Shown here one piece after another: positions 52,957 to 61,978 of a stretch of 64,000 nt of DNA (position 1 is the first letter of the stretch; every line of letters begins with the position of its first letter). This DNA comes from Pseudomonas graminis (lineage in GTDB: Bacteria > Pseudomonadota > Gammaproteobacteria > Pseudomonadales > Pseudomonadaceae), in assembly GCF_002093745.1 (NCBI RefSeq), contig NZ_MTSB01000008.1:186001-250000 (forward strand), given 5' to 3'. The notes under the pieces are model-generated. The model did no database searches. It was not told the origin of the DNA and saw only the letters and a program-made list of their open reading frames with translations. Position numbers and translations under genes: made by a program.

Positions 52957-55089
52957 ATGTCGACCTTAATAGAAAGCATCCCCAAGGACAGGGCCGGATT
53001 GCAACTGGACCTTCACTCGTTGATGAAAGCCATCGACAGGTCGCAGGCGATGATCGAGTTCGATCTTGACGGTAATATTCTGCGGGCCAATAGTAATTTT
53101 CTGGAGTGCGTGGGCTATCGACTGGAAGAAGTCGAGGGGCGTCACCATCGCATGTTCTGTACACCCGAGTATGCGTCCAGCGTCGAGTATTCGACGTTCT
53201 GGGAAAAACTCGGCAAAGGTGCCTTCGACGAAGGGCAGTACAAGCGTCTGGGCAAGAACGGTCGCGAGATCTGGTTGCAGGCAACCTACAATCCGATTTT
53301 CGACGAGCAGGGCAACCCGTTCAAAGTCGTGAAGTTCGCCACTGACGTCACACAGCAACGCAAGACCAACGCCGAGTACGAGGGCAAGGTCGCTGCGATT
53401 GATCGTTCGCAGGGCATCATCGAGTTCGACCTGAACGGCCGGGTGCTGAATGCCAACGAAAACTTTCTCAAAGTGCTGGGTTATCGTCTCGATGAAATAC
53501 AGGGCCAGCACCACCGTATGTTCTGCGACGACGAGTACCTGAACAGTCCTGCCTATCGCGCGTTCTGGGCCAAGCTGGAGCGTGGCGAATATGACTCCGG
53601 CGAATACAAGCGCGTTGGCAAGAACGGCCGCGAGCTGTGGATCAGTGCCACGTACAACCCGATATTCGATCCGGACGGCCGTCCTTACAAAGTGGTGAAG
53701 TTCGCCAACGATGTCACCGAGAGTCGTGCCCGTCAGGCCGAGCAAGCTGGCAAGGTCACCGCCATCGAGCGTTCTCAGGCGGTGATCGAGTTCGACCTGA
53801 CCGGCAAAGTGCTGCATGCCAACCGTAACTTCCTGTCGGTGTTCGGCTACGAGCTGGACGAAGTCGTCGGTGAACACCACCGCATGTTCTGTTCCGAAGA
53901 ATTCGTCAGCAGCCTGCATTACCGGGAGCTTTGGGAAAAACTTGGCCGTGGCGAGTACGACGCCAACGAGTACAAGCGTAAGCGTAAGGACGGCAAGGAA
54001 ATCTGGATTCAGGCGACCTACAACCCGATCTTCGATGCTCAGGGCAAACCCTACAAGATCGTCAAGTTCGCCCTGGACGTGACCGAGGCCAAGGAAACCA
54101 GCGTCGAGGACCAGGGCAAGGTCAACGCCATCGACCGCGCCCAGGCCGTCATCGAATTCGACATGGCCGGAAACATTCTTGCGGCCAACGCCAACTTTCT
54201 CAAAGCGCTGGGTTATGGCCTGCAGGAAATCAAGGGCCAGCACCACCGGATATTCTGTGAAGAAGAGTATGTGCGCGGGACTGCTTATCGTGAGTTCTGG
54301 CACGGGTTGGGGCAGGGCGAGTTCTACTCGGGGCGCTTCATGCGTGTCAGTAAATATGGGCAGAAAATCTGGATTCAGGCGACGTACAGCCCGATTTTCG
54401 ACCACGATGGCCTGCCATTCAAGGTCGTCAAATTTGCCACCGATATTACCTGTCAGGTCGAGATGGAGCAGGCGATTGAAGCCAAGACCCGTGCGATGGG
54501 CGAGTCGGTAAAAGCATTGATGAGTGCCATTTCCTATGTGGCACAGAGCACCGACACGGCCACCGAACTGGCCAGGCTGACGCGCGAGCAGGCCAGCAGC
54601 GGCTCGCAGACACTGGTCAAGGCGTCTGATGCAATGGGCATGATTGCCAAGTCGGCTGAGGGTATTCAGGACATCATCCAGGTGATCAGCGAGATCGCCA
54701 GCCAGACCAACATGCTGGCGTTCAACGCTGCCATTGAAGCGGCCAGAGCCGGTGAGCATGGTCTGGGCTTCTCGGTCGTTGCCGATGAAGTGCGCAAGCT
54801 TGCCGAGAAGTCCTCGCGGGCCACCAAGGAAATCAACAAGCTGATTCTTGAAACGGTGAGCCGGATCGAGTCAGGCAACGAGATCTCCCGTAGCGCCGGT
54901 GAGGCGTTTGAGCACATTGTGGAAGGCGTGATGCAGACCACTCAGGCCATCGACGGGATCAACACCGCGACCGAGAAACAGCGCCTGTCAGCGCAGGAAG
55001 TTGAAGCGTTGATCACTGAGCTGCACAAAGCCAACCTCACCGGCTACACCGAAACACTGGACAAGGTGTCCGTCGGACAACCTGCATGA
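52957..55089 (+). CDS. Soluble chemoreceptor with four tandem PAS domains
   Basis: Methyl-accepting chemotaxis protein without membrane segments, 710 residues. Four PAS domains begin at about residues 25, 147, 269 and 391, spaced exactly 122 residues apart; each has the A-I-(D/E)-R start, a central HHR(M/I)FC and a TYNPIFD-like or TYSPIFD-like strand. The signalling domain follows, with the tip [19 protein letters not shown] at about 580. BdlA of P. aeruginosa has two such PAS domains. HHRxFC repeats suggest haem or flavin binding for redox or oxygen sensing, which is inference. The ATG at 52957 is preferred to one at 52828. It overlaps the CheW gene by four bases. Confidence 0.88.
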   Translation: MSTLIESIPKDRAGLQLDLHSLMKAIDRSQAMIEFDLDGNILRANSNFLECVGYRLEEVEGRHHRMFCTPEYASSVEYSTFWEKLGKGAFDEGQYKRLGKNGREIWLQATYNPIFDEQGNPFKVVKFATDVTQQRKTNAEYEGKVAAIDRSQGIIEFDLNGRVLNANENFLKVLGYRLDEIQGQHHRMFCDDEYLNSPAYRAFWAKLERGEYDSGEYKRVGKNGRELWISATYNPIFDPDGRPYKVVKFANDVTESRARQAEQAGKVTAIERSQAVIEFDLTGKVLHANRNFLSVFGYELDEVVGEHHRMFCSEEFVSSLHYRELWEKLGRGEYDANEYKRKRKDGKEIWIQATYNPIFDAQGKPYKIVKFALDVTEAKETSVEDQGKVNAIDRAQAVIEFDMAGNILAANANFLKALGYGLQEIKGQHHRIFCEEEYVRGTAYREFWHGLGQGEFYSGRFMRVSKYGQKIWIQATYSPIFDHDGLPFKVVKFATDITCQVEMEQAIEAKTRAMGESVKALMSAISYVAQSTDTATELARLTREQASSGSQTLVKASDAMGMIAKSAEGIQDIIQVISEIASQTNMLAFNAAIEAARAGEHGLGFSVVADEVRKLAEKSSRATKEINKLILETVSRIESGNEISRSAGEAFEHIVEGVMQTTQAIDGINTATEKQRLSAQEVEALITELHKANLTGYTETLDKVSVGQPA

Positions 55090-56576
55090 GCGATCTGAAT
55101 GCCTACGGTGTCGTGCAGATCAACGGCGTTTACCTGGCGGTGGTCGCCGATGCCCTGATGGAGGCGGTGCATTGGCCTGCGGATCTGCAACCTCATCCGC
55201 TGACTCGCGGTGCATTGCGCGGGATCTTCACCTTGCGCGGCAAGCCGGTGCCGTTGGTGGACCTGCGCGGTCAATTGGCAGAGGGCGGCGACGTTTCGTC
55301 ACCCACGCCACTGGTTGCGATCCTGAAATACGGCGGCGGTTACCTTGGTCTGGCGATTGATGCGGTCTGTGACATTCTCAAGGCTCGCGACTCGCAGTTC
55401 AGCCCGCTGGGGCCTGGCGGCACCAGTGTCGGCTTGTTGCCATCGCTGCTGCTGAGCGCAGACGCGTCGCGGATGGTCTACAAGCTGGACCTGGGCTTTC
55501 TGAGCAGCTTACCGGGCGTGCTGTTTGCGGCCGACCCAAGCGCGCAGATTCTCAAGGATGAGGCGCTGGCAGCCAAGAATCGCCTGCTTCATTACCTGGT
55601 GTTCGAGTGTGACGGTCGCAACTTCTGCATCGACGCCAGCGTCGTGACCGAACTGGTGGACGGCCCCGAAATCGCGGCGTCTGATTTCGCCAGTGACTGT
55701 TGCTTTGGCGTCACTTCAGTACGTGGCACCAAGGTGCCTGCGCTCAACCTTTCCGAAGTGCTGGGCCTGGACCACACGCGTCACGCGTCCAAGCCGCAAT
55801 TGCTGCTGTTGACGGCGCCAGATGGCCGAGTGTGCGGTTTCGGTTACGACCGCATGGTCGCCATTCAGCGTCAGGACCCTGACAGCCTGTTGGCTGCCCC
55901 GGCTTATGGCTTACCGCACCCGGAGTTGCTGGCCGGGGTGATGAACCTTGAGGAAGGCCAGCAGGCGTTATTGCTTGACCACCCGATGTTGTTGCAGCGG
56001 CCGGAAGTCAAAAGCTACACCCAGGTTTACCAGCATGACGTCAAACCGGCGCAGGCCTCGCACGACGTGACCAAAGCCATGTTGCGCCATGCCTGCCTGC
56101 TGTTCGACGCGCCGACCCGCTTTGTTGCGCCGCTGAGCCAGATCGTGGAAATCATGAGTGTGCCGCAGCAACTGATCGGGTTGCAGCAGCCTGAAACGCA
56201 CTTGTTGGGCCAGTTCAATCTGCGCGGCGAGCAGGTGCCGCTGATTTGCCTGAGCAGTTTGCTGGGTGAAGGTGCGCCGTCTCAGGACGAAGCGTCCCGG
56301 GTGTTGATCGTGCGCGGCGAGCGTTCATGCTTCGGCTTTGCGGTGAGCAGGGTTGATGCGATCGACGCGTTCAATCAGTTCGATCCGGCCATGCTGGACC
56401 AAGGCTGGCAAGCCAATACCGGCAAGGGTATCTCGGTCAATGACCGGGTGCGGTCGCTGGTCAGTGTCGGCAGTCAGGAGCGCAGCTGGCGCGCCACCCT
56501 GCTTGATCTGCAAGGGCTGGCCAGGCAACTGGAGTGCAGCGTCGATCAGCGCAGGCCTGCCGCGCAATCAGTCTGA
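55086..56576 (+). CDS. Protein of three tandem CheW domains
   Basis: Cytoplasmic adaptor-like protein, 496 residues, in three CheW modules (about 5-150, 168-318 and 345-490). Each has the GxxxLRGxxVPxxxL-like core: [38 protein letters not shown] and [20 protein letters not shown] usual CheW has one domain of about 160 residues. Its start lies inside the stop of the four-PAS receptor gene, so the two are translationally coupled and probably work together, linking the receptor to one or several kinases. Confidence 0.9.
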   Translation: MSDLNAYGVVQINGVYLAVVADALMEAVHWPADLQPHPLTRGALRGIFTLRGKPVPLVDLRGQLAEGGDVSSPTPLVAILKYGGGYLGLAIDAVCDILKARDSQFSPLGPGGTSVGLLPSLLLSADASRMVYKLDLGFLSSLPGVLFAADPSAQILKDEALAAKNRLLHYLVFECDGRNFCIDASVVTELVDGPEIAASDFASDCCFGVTSVRGTKVPALNLSEVLGLDHTRHASKPQLLLLTAPDGRVCGFGYDRMVAIQRQDPDSLLAAPAYGLPHPELLAGVMNLEEGQQALLLDHPMLLQRPEVKSYTQVYQHDVKPAQASHDVTKAMLRHACLLFDAPTRFVAPLSQIVEIMSVPQQLIGLQQPETHLLGQFNLRGEQVPLICLSSLLGEGAPSQDEASRVLIVRGERSCFGFAVSRVDAIDAFNQFDPAMLDQGWQANTGKGISVNDRVRSLVSVGSQERSWRATLLDLQGLARQLECSVDQRRPAAQSV

Positions 56577-56631
56577 ACCGAATGCCTCGCAGGTGGCCTT
56601 AATGAAATATACACCTGCGCAGGATTCGACC

Positions 56632-56757
56632 ATGACCGAAAAGAATGATGAGAAACAACCAGAGCCGGCGAGCGATGTACCGGCGCACTCGACGCCGGAA
56701 GAAAAGGAGCGCCTGAAGGATTTCAACAAGGATGGCATTCCGCCAGGCACCTGCTGA
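56632..56757 (+). CDS. Small charged protein of unknown function
   Basis: The 41-residue product is hydrophilic and probably disordered, with MTEKNDEKQPEPASD and ERLKDFNKDGIPPGTC at the end. AGGA precedes the ATG at 56632; an in-frame ATG at 56602 would give 51 residues. The terminator 14 bp after the stop supports a real gene. I recognise no family. Confidence 0.55.
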   Translation: MTEKNDEKQPEPASDVPAHSTPEEKERLKDFNKDGIPPGTC

Positions 56758-56770
56758 TTGCGCGTGACTG

Positions 56771-56807
56771 AAAGCGCCCGGTCTTGTCAGGCCGGGCGTT
56801 TTTTTTT
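56771..56807 (+). terminator. Intrinsic terminator
   Basis: GCGCCCGG and CCGGGCGT arms with a TCTTGTCAGG-type loop and a run of nine T. Confidence 0.9.
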
Positions 56808-56877
56808 GCGGGATGTATCAATCAATCATCTGCGTTGGCGAACGCGTGTGAACCATTGCCTTCTAGTCGGTCGACAG

Positions 56878-57276
56878 TTACGCGTCGCGCAGCAAGTCGT
56901 TGGCGTTGAGCAATTGATAGGCGATCTGTGGGCGCGCTTCCAAGGCACGGCGAATCGCTGCCGGGATCGATTGACGGGTCTTGCGGCACAAACCGGCTTT
57001 TTCCTGAACCACGATGCTGATGCCGCGCATGGTGCGTACTTCATTGAAGCCCGGTGCGACGTCGACACGCACGCCCAACTGTTCGAATATCTTGCGCTGC
57101 ATGTGCTCAAGGTCTTCCAGGCTGTCGATCCGTTGCAAACGCTCGATCAGGCTTTTTTCAGCGTCGCGGGTCAGCAGCAAAACCCGTAAATCGGCATCTT
57201 CTGCGTCCAGCCGTTCGCGCTTGCAGTCGCAAGCGCCGGGCGGGCAGGGGTTACGGACATGCAGAGGCGCGTTCAT
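56878..57276 (-). CDS. Conserved hypothetical protein with N-terminal cysteine cluster
   Basis: The 132-residue soluble protein opens with NPCPPGACDCKRERL, where C11, C16 and C18 could bind a metal. The rest is mixed helix and strand (LIERLQRIDSLEDLEHMQRK; then RTMRGISIVVQEKAG). I recall similar proteins in pseudomonads without a secure function. The ribosome site is weak. No operon partner is visible. Confidence 0.65.
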   Translation of the reverse strand: MNAPLHVRNPCPPGACDCKRERLDAEDADLRVLLLTRDAEKSLIERLQRIDSLEDLEHMQRKIFEQLGVRVDVAPGFNEVRTMRGISIVVQEKAGLCRKTRQSIPAAIRRALEARPQIAYQLLNANDLLRDA

Positions 57277-57329
57277 GGACGCAGCATAACGACGGATAGG
57301 GCCTTGTGACCATACCCGCTTGCGTCATA

Positions 57330-58205
57330 TCAGTTCGGCCACTTCATTTCACCCTTGATCACTTTTGCGCTCAGTTCCAGCGAACTCGGCTCCGCCAGTT
57401 GAGGCCAGGCTTTCTGCATGGCGTCTATCAGGCCTTTTGAGTCCTGGGTTTTGGCGGCGTACGCCTCAAAGGACTTCAGGTAATCCGCGGTAAACGTGAC
57501 GGCTTGGGTGCCCGCAGGAACCGGCCCGAGGTAATGCCCCGGAATCACGGTGGCCGGTTTCAGTGCTTCGATGCTCTTGAGTGTCGCGAGCCAGTCCTGA
57601 CGGGATTTCTGGCTTTGAGTGTCGGCGACCCAGACGTGAATCCCGCTGGACACCACAACACCGCCGACAACGGCCTTGAGTGACGGAATCCAGACGAAGC
57701 TGCGCTCGGGGGCCGGCCCGTTCAGGCCTTTGATTTGCAGTGGCTGACCTTCAAGCGTCAGGTGATCGCCTTCAAGCACTTGCGGCAAAACGAGCCGGGC
57801 TGGCGCATTGTCCTTGAGGATCGGGCTCCAGTACGCCAGCTTGCCCTGCATCGACGCTTTGATCGCTTTGACGGTGGGTGCGCTGGCAACGATCTTCGCA
57901 TCGGGAAACGCCGCCTGGATGACGTCCAGACCGAAGTAGTAATCCGGATCGCTGTGGCTGATGTAGACCGTGGTGAGTTTCTTGCCACTGGCCTTGATCT
58001 TTTCGACCAGCGCCTGCGCATCGTTGCGCTGGAACTGGGCGTCGATCAGCACCGCTTCATGCTTGCCAGTGATCAGTTCGGACGATACCGGGAAAATGGC
58101 TTTATCGGCAGGGTTATAGACGTCGATTGCCAGTGGATCAGCGGCCTGTGCTGCCAGCGGAAGCAGCGCAGTGAGGGATAGGGCAAGCAGGGAACTGCGG
58201 AGCAT
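57330..58205 (-). CDS. Periplasmic metallo-beta-lactamase-fold protein with altered metal motif
   Basis: The 291-residue protein has a Sec signal peptide ending at AQA near residue 21. The fold is shown by AVLIDAQF, the motif region at 80-92 and VIPGHYLGP near 220. The usual HxHxDH reads H84-S-D86-P-D88-Y, so the second and last histidines are replaced, while a later His is kept. Some Vmh-like quorum or hydrolase proteins diverge in this way; metal content and activity are uncertain. It is divergent from a LysR gene that may regulate it. Confidence 0.75.
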   Translation of the reverse strand: MLRSSLLALSLTALLPLAAQAADPLAIDVYNPADKAIFPVSSELITGKHEAVLIDAQFQRNDAQALVEKIKASGKKLTTVYISHSDPDYYFGLDVIQAAFPDAKIVASAPTVKAIKASMQGKLAYWSPILKDNAPARLVLPQVLEGDHLTLEGQPLQIKGLNGPAPERSFVWIPSLKAVVGGVVVSSGIHVWVADTQSQKSRQDWLATLKSIEALKPATVIPGHYLGPVPAGTQAVTFTADYLKSFEAYAAKTQDSKGLIDAMQKAWPQLAEPSSLELSAKVIKGEMKWPN

Positions 58206-58315
58206 GAGTCACGACCTTTTCAGTGGGCATAAACAGGAGTCGCTATCTTAGGTTGCTTTAAATGAAACAAAAGCCTCAGTATCGGCAATTATTGGTTGCG
58301 TAAATCGGATGAGTC

Positions 58316-59200
58316 ATGGATCGCATCACAGCGGCGCGGGTGTTCGTCGCGATCAACGAGAGAGGTAGTCTGATTGCCGCCGCCGAGACGCTGGAGATGT
58401 CCCGGGCGATGGTCACTCGCTACCTGGCGCAAATGGAAAGCTGGGCGGGGGCACGATTGCTGCACCGCACCACGCGCAAGCTGGGGCTGACGGCATCCGG
58501 ACAAGTGACGTTACTGCGTTGCCGGCAGCTTCTCGAGCTGGCCGACGCAGTGTCACTGGCTGCCGACACTCAGGTCGACGAACCGCGCGGCATGTTGCGC
58601 ATTGCCTGTTCCCAGTCACTTGCGCAGGCAGTACTGGCGCCTGCGGTCACGGCCTATCTGCAGCGTTATGCCGGTACGTCGGTGGACTTGCAGATCGGTA
58701 ACCAGGCGGTCGACCTTGTCAGTGAACGAATTGATCTGGCGATCCGCATCACCAATCAACTGGACCCCAACCTTATCGCGCGTCCGTTGGGGCACTGTGA
58801 TTCGCTGGTCTGTGCTTCCCCGGCGTACCTCGCCGCGAGCGGCACGCCGTCCAGACCGCAGGATTTGAACGGGCATAACTGCCTGACCTATTCCTACTTC
58901 GGCAAAAGCCTCTGGGAGTTTAGCCATCAAGAAACGCCACTCAGTGTGCCCGTGGGTGGCAACCTCAGCGCCAACGACTCCGTGGTATTGCTGGAGGCCG
59001 CAGTGGCGGGGGCGGGCATCACCTTGCAGCCGGTCCACTCGGCCGCGCCGTTGATTGCCAACGGCCAACTGGTCGAATTGCTGCCGGACTACCCGGCAAA
59101 AGCAATGGGCATATACGCGATCTACACTTCACGGCATCACCAGTCGGCGACCTTGCGCACGATGCTGGATTTTCTGGCCGAATGGTTTGCGAGAACGTGA
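58316..59200 (+). CDS. LysR-family transcriptional regulator
   Basis: The 294-residue regulator has a winged helix at the N-terminus (VFVAINERGSLIAAAETLEM, then SRAMVTRYLAQMESWAGARLLHR shifted across the linker) and a substrate-binding domain after residue 90 (RGMLRIACSQSLAQAVL). It starts 110 bp from the divergent metallo-beta-lactamase-fold gene, the classic LysR arrangement, so that gene is its probable target. Confidence 0.88.
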   Translation: MDRITAARVFVAINERGSLIAAAETLEMSRAMVTRYLAQMESWAGARLLHRTTRKLGLTASGQVTLLRCRQLLELADAVSLAADTQVDEPRGMLRIACSQSLAQAVLAPAVTAYLQRYAGTSVDLQIGNQAVDLVSERIDLAIRITNQLDPNLIARPLGHCDSLVCASPAYLAASGTPSRPQDLNGHNCLTYSYFGKSLWEFSHQETPLSVPVGGNLSANDSVVLLEAAVAGAGITLQPVHSAAPLIANGQLVELLPDYPAKAMGIYAIYTSRHHQSATLRTMLDFLAEWFART

Positions 59201-59242
59201 CGCCACGCTTGCTTGAGACTGGACACAGAGCGTCCGGAACGG

Positions 59243-59267
59243 CATGCCCACGCAGAGCATGGGCATG
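59243..59267. repeat. Diverged copy of the interspersed hairpin repeat
   Basis: CATGCCCA and TGGGCATG arms flank CGCAGAGCA, close to the CGCGGAGCG core seen at 5355-5416. It lies between the LysR gene and a convergent chemoreceptor gene. Confidence 0.55.
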
Positions 59268-59280
59268 AGAGGTGTGCGGA

Positions 59281-61221
59281 TCAGGTCTTGAACTTGCGGA
59301 CCAGTCCGTCGAGTTCGCTGGACAGCATTTCCAGGCTTCGGGAGTCGGCGCGGGCCGCATCCGAGAGGTCGGCGATCAGCTGTGCATCACCGTGAATCTG
59401 GCTGATGTGCCGATTGATGTCCTCGGCCACCTGATGCTGCTCTTCAGCCGCAGTCGCAATCTGGGTGTTCATGTCGCGGATCACATCCACCGACTCACGA
59501 ATCTGCCCGAAGCTGCTGCGAGCCTGCCCGATCTTGGTGACCGACTGCTGAGATACGTCGAGACTGGCGTGCATCTGTTGAGCGACCGAGGCGGTGCCTT
59601 TGGCCAGATTGCCCAGCAGGCTGTCGATCTCGGCGGTCGAGTCGGCGGTGCGTTTGGCCAGTGCGCGAACCTCGTCGGCGACCACGGCAAAACCGCGGCC
59701 CTGTTCGCCTGCACGGGCCGCTTCGATGGCCGCGTTCAAGGCCAGCAGGTTGGTCTGTTCCGCAATCGAGCGAATCGTGTTCAGGATCGACTGGATGCCG
59801 GTGCTGTCCTTTTCCAGCTGTGTCATCTCTCTGGCTGAGCGGGCCAGTTCCTCGCTCAACTGATCGACACTGCGCACGGCATCATCGATCTGCCGCTGAC
59901 CATCACGGGCCTGCTGCTGACCGCTGTCAGCAGAGTCGGCCGCCTGGCTGCAGGAGCGCGCGACCTCGTTGGACGTGGCCACCATTTCATGGAACGCGGT
60001 CGACACCATGTCCACGGCTTCGCGTTGACGCCCGGCGGCTTCGGCCATGTCATTGGAGACACGGGTGGAGCTGTGCGAAGCCTCGAGAATCTTCCCGGCG
60101 GCCTGACCGATGTGCTGAATCAGGCTGCGAATCGCGGTCAGAAACTTGTTGAACCAGCCTGCCAGTTGCGCGGTTTCATCATTGCCGCGCACGGCGAGGT
60201 TCTGGGTCAGGTCGCCTTCGCCGCCGGCGATGCCTTCCAGACCGCTGGAAACGCTGTGGATCGGACGCACGATAACGCGAGCAAAACTGGCGCCGACGAT
60301 GGCGAACACCAGTGCCAGCACCGCAGCGATAATACCGATCAGCCAGGTCAGCCGTGTGGCCGAGGCCATGACTTCGTCCTGCCTGATCAAACCGATGAAG
60401 TTCCAGCCCAATTGCTCGGACGGGTACACGTTGGCCATGTAACGCTCGCCATTGAGTGTCACTTCCACCAGGCCGCGGTCGGTTTTGGCCAGCTCGGCGA
60501 AGCCGTCACCCAACTCGTTCAGTTTCTTGAAATTGTGTTCTGGCTGTTTGGGATCGACCAGCACCGTGCCGTTCTTTTCCATCAGCATCAGGTAACCGCT
60601 TTCGCCCAGTTTGATCTGTTTGACGATGTTGGTCAGCTGCTTGAGCGATACGTCAATGTTGACCACGCCACCGGGGTTGCCCAGTTTGTTGGGGATCGCC
60701 TTGATGGTGCTGACCAGCACCGCATCGTCGTTGGCCCAATAGTAGGCATCGCTGCGCACGGTTTTGCCGGCGCTGGCCATCGCGGTCTTGTACCACGGCC
60801 GCACCCGCGGGTCGTAGTTACTCATTTTCGGGTCTTCCGGCGTCATGACGTAGCTGCCATTGATCAGACCGTAAGACACATAGGAGTAAGCCGGATGAGC
60901 CTTGGCAATGCTCGCAAACAGCTCGGTTGCCTGCTTGTCGTTGTCCGACTGAGGGGTTGCGGTTGCCCCCATATAGCTACGAAAATCATCGCCTGCCCCT
61001 GCGATCAGCGGGTGCGATGCGATGTAATTGACGTTCTGCGTGATACCGTCGAAAAACAACTGCATCGCGTTGTCGACCTGACGAATCTCCCTTCCACTGC
61101 TGTCCACAAAGTCATTGGTCGCCTTATCGCGCAGGTTCACGATCACGATGGCGGCCACGACTAATATGGGCAAGCACGCAATCACTGCGAAAGCCCCTGT
61201 CAATTTCTGCTTGATGTTCAT
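59281..61221 (-). CDS. Methyl-accepting chemotaxis protein with dCache sensor, amino-acid type
   Basis: Transmembrane chemoreceptor, 646 residues. A helix at 10-30 is followed by a periplasmic dCache domain, a second helix near 285-310, HAMP and the signalling domain with [19 protein letters not shown]. The sensor keeps Y136, R141, W143 and Y144, in the spacing of the amino-acid-binding motif known from PctA-type receptors, and D190 may be the amine contact. GGAG precedes the ATG at 61221. Amino acid sensing is likely; the exact ligands are not predictable. Confidence 0.9.
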   Translation of the reverse strand: MNIKQKLTGAFAVIACLPILVVAAIVIVNLRDKATNDFVDSSGREIRQVDNAMQLFFDGITQNVNYIASHPLIAGAGDDFRSYMGATATPQSDNDKQATELFASIAKAHPAYSYVSYGLINGSYVMTPEDPKMSNYDPRVRPWYKTAMASAGKTVRSDAYYWANDDAVLVSTIKAIPNKLGNPGGVVNIDVSLKQLTNIVKQIKLGESGYLMLMEKNGTVLVDPKQPEHNFKKLNELGDGFAELAKTDRGLVEVTLNGERYMANVYPSEQLGWNFIGLIRQDEVMASATRLTWLIGIIAAVLALVFAIVGASFARVIVRPIHSVSSGLEGIAGGEGDLTQNLAVRGNDETAQLAGWFNKFLTAIRSLIQHIGQAAGKILEASHSSTRVSNDMAEAAGRQREAVDMVSTAFHEMVATSNEVARSCSQAADSADSGQQQARDGQRQIDDAVRSVDQLSEELARSAREMTQLEKDSTGIQSILNTIRSIAEQTNLLALNAAIEAARAGEQGRGFAVVADEVRALAKRTADSTAEIDSLLGNLAKGTASVAQQMHASLDVSQQSVTKIGQARSSFGQIRESVDVIRDMNTQIATAAEEQHQVAEDINRHISQIHGDAQLIADLSDAARADSRSLEMLSSELDGLVRKFKT

Positions 61222-61411
61222 TTGAGCTCCGGAGTGTCCATTACTACCGTAAGTGTTGGTCGCTGCATGGGTGCAGTCTTTTGCCACAGGCCATGACCTG
61301 GAGCGTCGTCTCATGGTCTACCAAAGAGCGCAACGGCTTGTCGGTGCCATTCTTTAGCCCTCATGGCGGTAACAGACACGTATTGTCGCTCATGGGTAAG
61401 GGGGATGGGCG

Positions 61412-61975
61412 TCAGTTCTCAAGGGCGCGCCCACCAAATTCGGTCATGGCGTCCAGCATTGCACTCTTGAAGTACGCCAGTGAGGCGCGATCAAAGAGGA
61501 TCTGAACGCATGGCGCTGCCTCGACGCCGAGATTGATCACAATCACGTTGATCCGCGCGGCCGAGGTCTGCGCCACCGAGCCGGGACCGAACGCCTGCGG
61601 GCGCAGGTCTACGCCACATAACTTGGCCATCACTTGTGCGATGCAGGATCCGCTCAGTTGCAGCCAGGCATGGCTGTCTTCCCGGGGCAGCAGATAATTC
61701 GCGCTGTGGTCCTGTTCCCAGCGGGCTTCTTCATCGGCGATGCGCTGTCCTTGGTCGAGCCGACTGCCCAGCAACAGGTATTCGGTTTGCGACAGGCGTG
61801 CGACGTGGCTGCCATCGGGCTGGGTGACTGCCCGGTTCGGTGCGTCGGGCAGGCTGAAACCGCGTGAGGTCAGGTATTCAGCCGTTTGCGTACCGCGAAA
61901 GCCTGCGCGTGCCAGGTCGGTCAGGTCCTCCAGGGTGCAGAGGCTGACTGAGGGGGGCGTATCAAAGCGGATCAT
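61412..61975 (-). CDS. soxG: Sarcosine oxidase gamma subunit
   Basis: Subunit of heterotetrameric sarcosine oxidase, 187 residues, sharing the folate-binding-like fold of the family (SQTEYLLLG; WLQLSGSCIAQVMAKLCGVDL; then FDRASLAYFKSAMLDAM). It directly follows soxA, 3 bases after its stop. The complex demethylates sarcosine with tetrahydrofolate as formaldehyde acceptor, part of glycine betaine and choline catabolism. The other subunits (soxB, soxD) would lie right of the window in the usual order. Confidence 0.85.
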   Translation of the reverse strand: MIRFDTPPSVSLCTLEDLTDLARAGFRGTQTAEYLTSRGFSLPDAPNRAVTQPDGSHVARLSQTEYLLLGSRLDQGQRIADEEARWEQDHSANYLLPREDSHAWLQLSGSCIAQVMAKLCGVDLRPQAFGPGSVAQTSAARINVIVINLGVEAAPCVQILFDRASLAYFKSAMLDAMTEFGGRALEN

Positions 61976-61978
61976 GGG

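Noticed and set aside
52966..54759. 597-residue open frame antisense to the four-PAS receptor
   Set aside because: It repeats with the same 366-bp period as the PAS units, as a shadow must, and has no recognisable domain.
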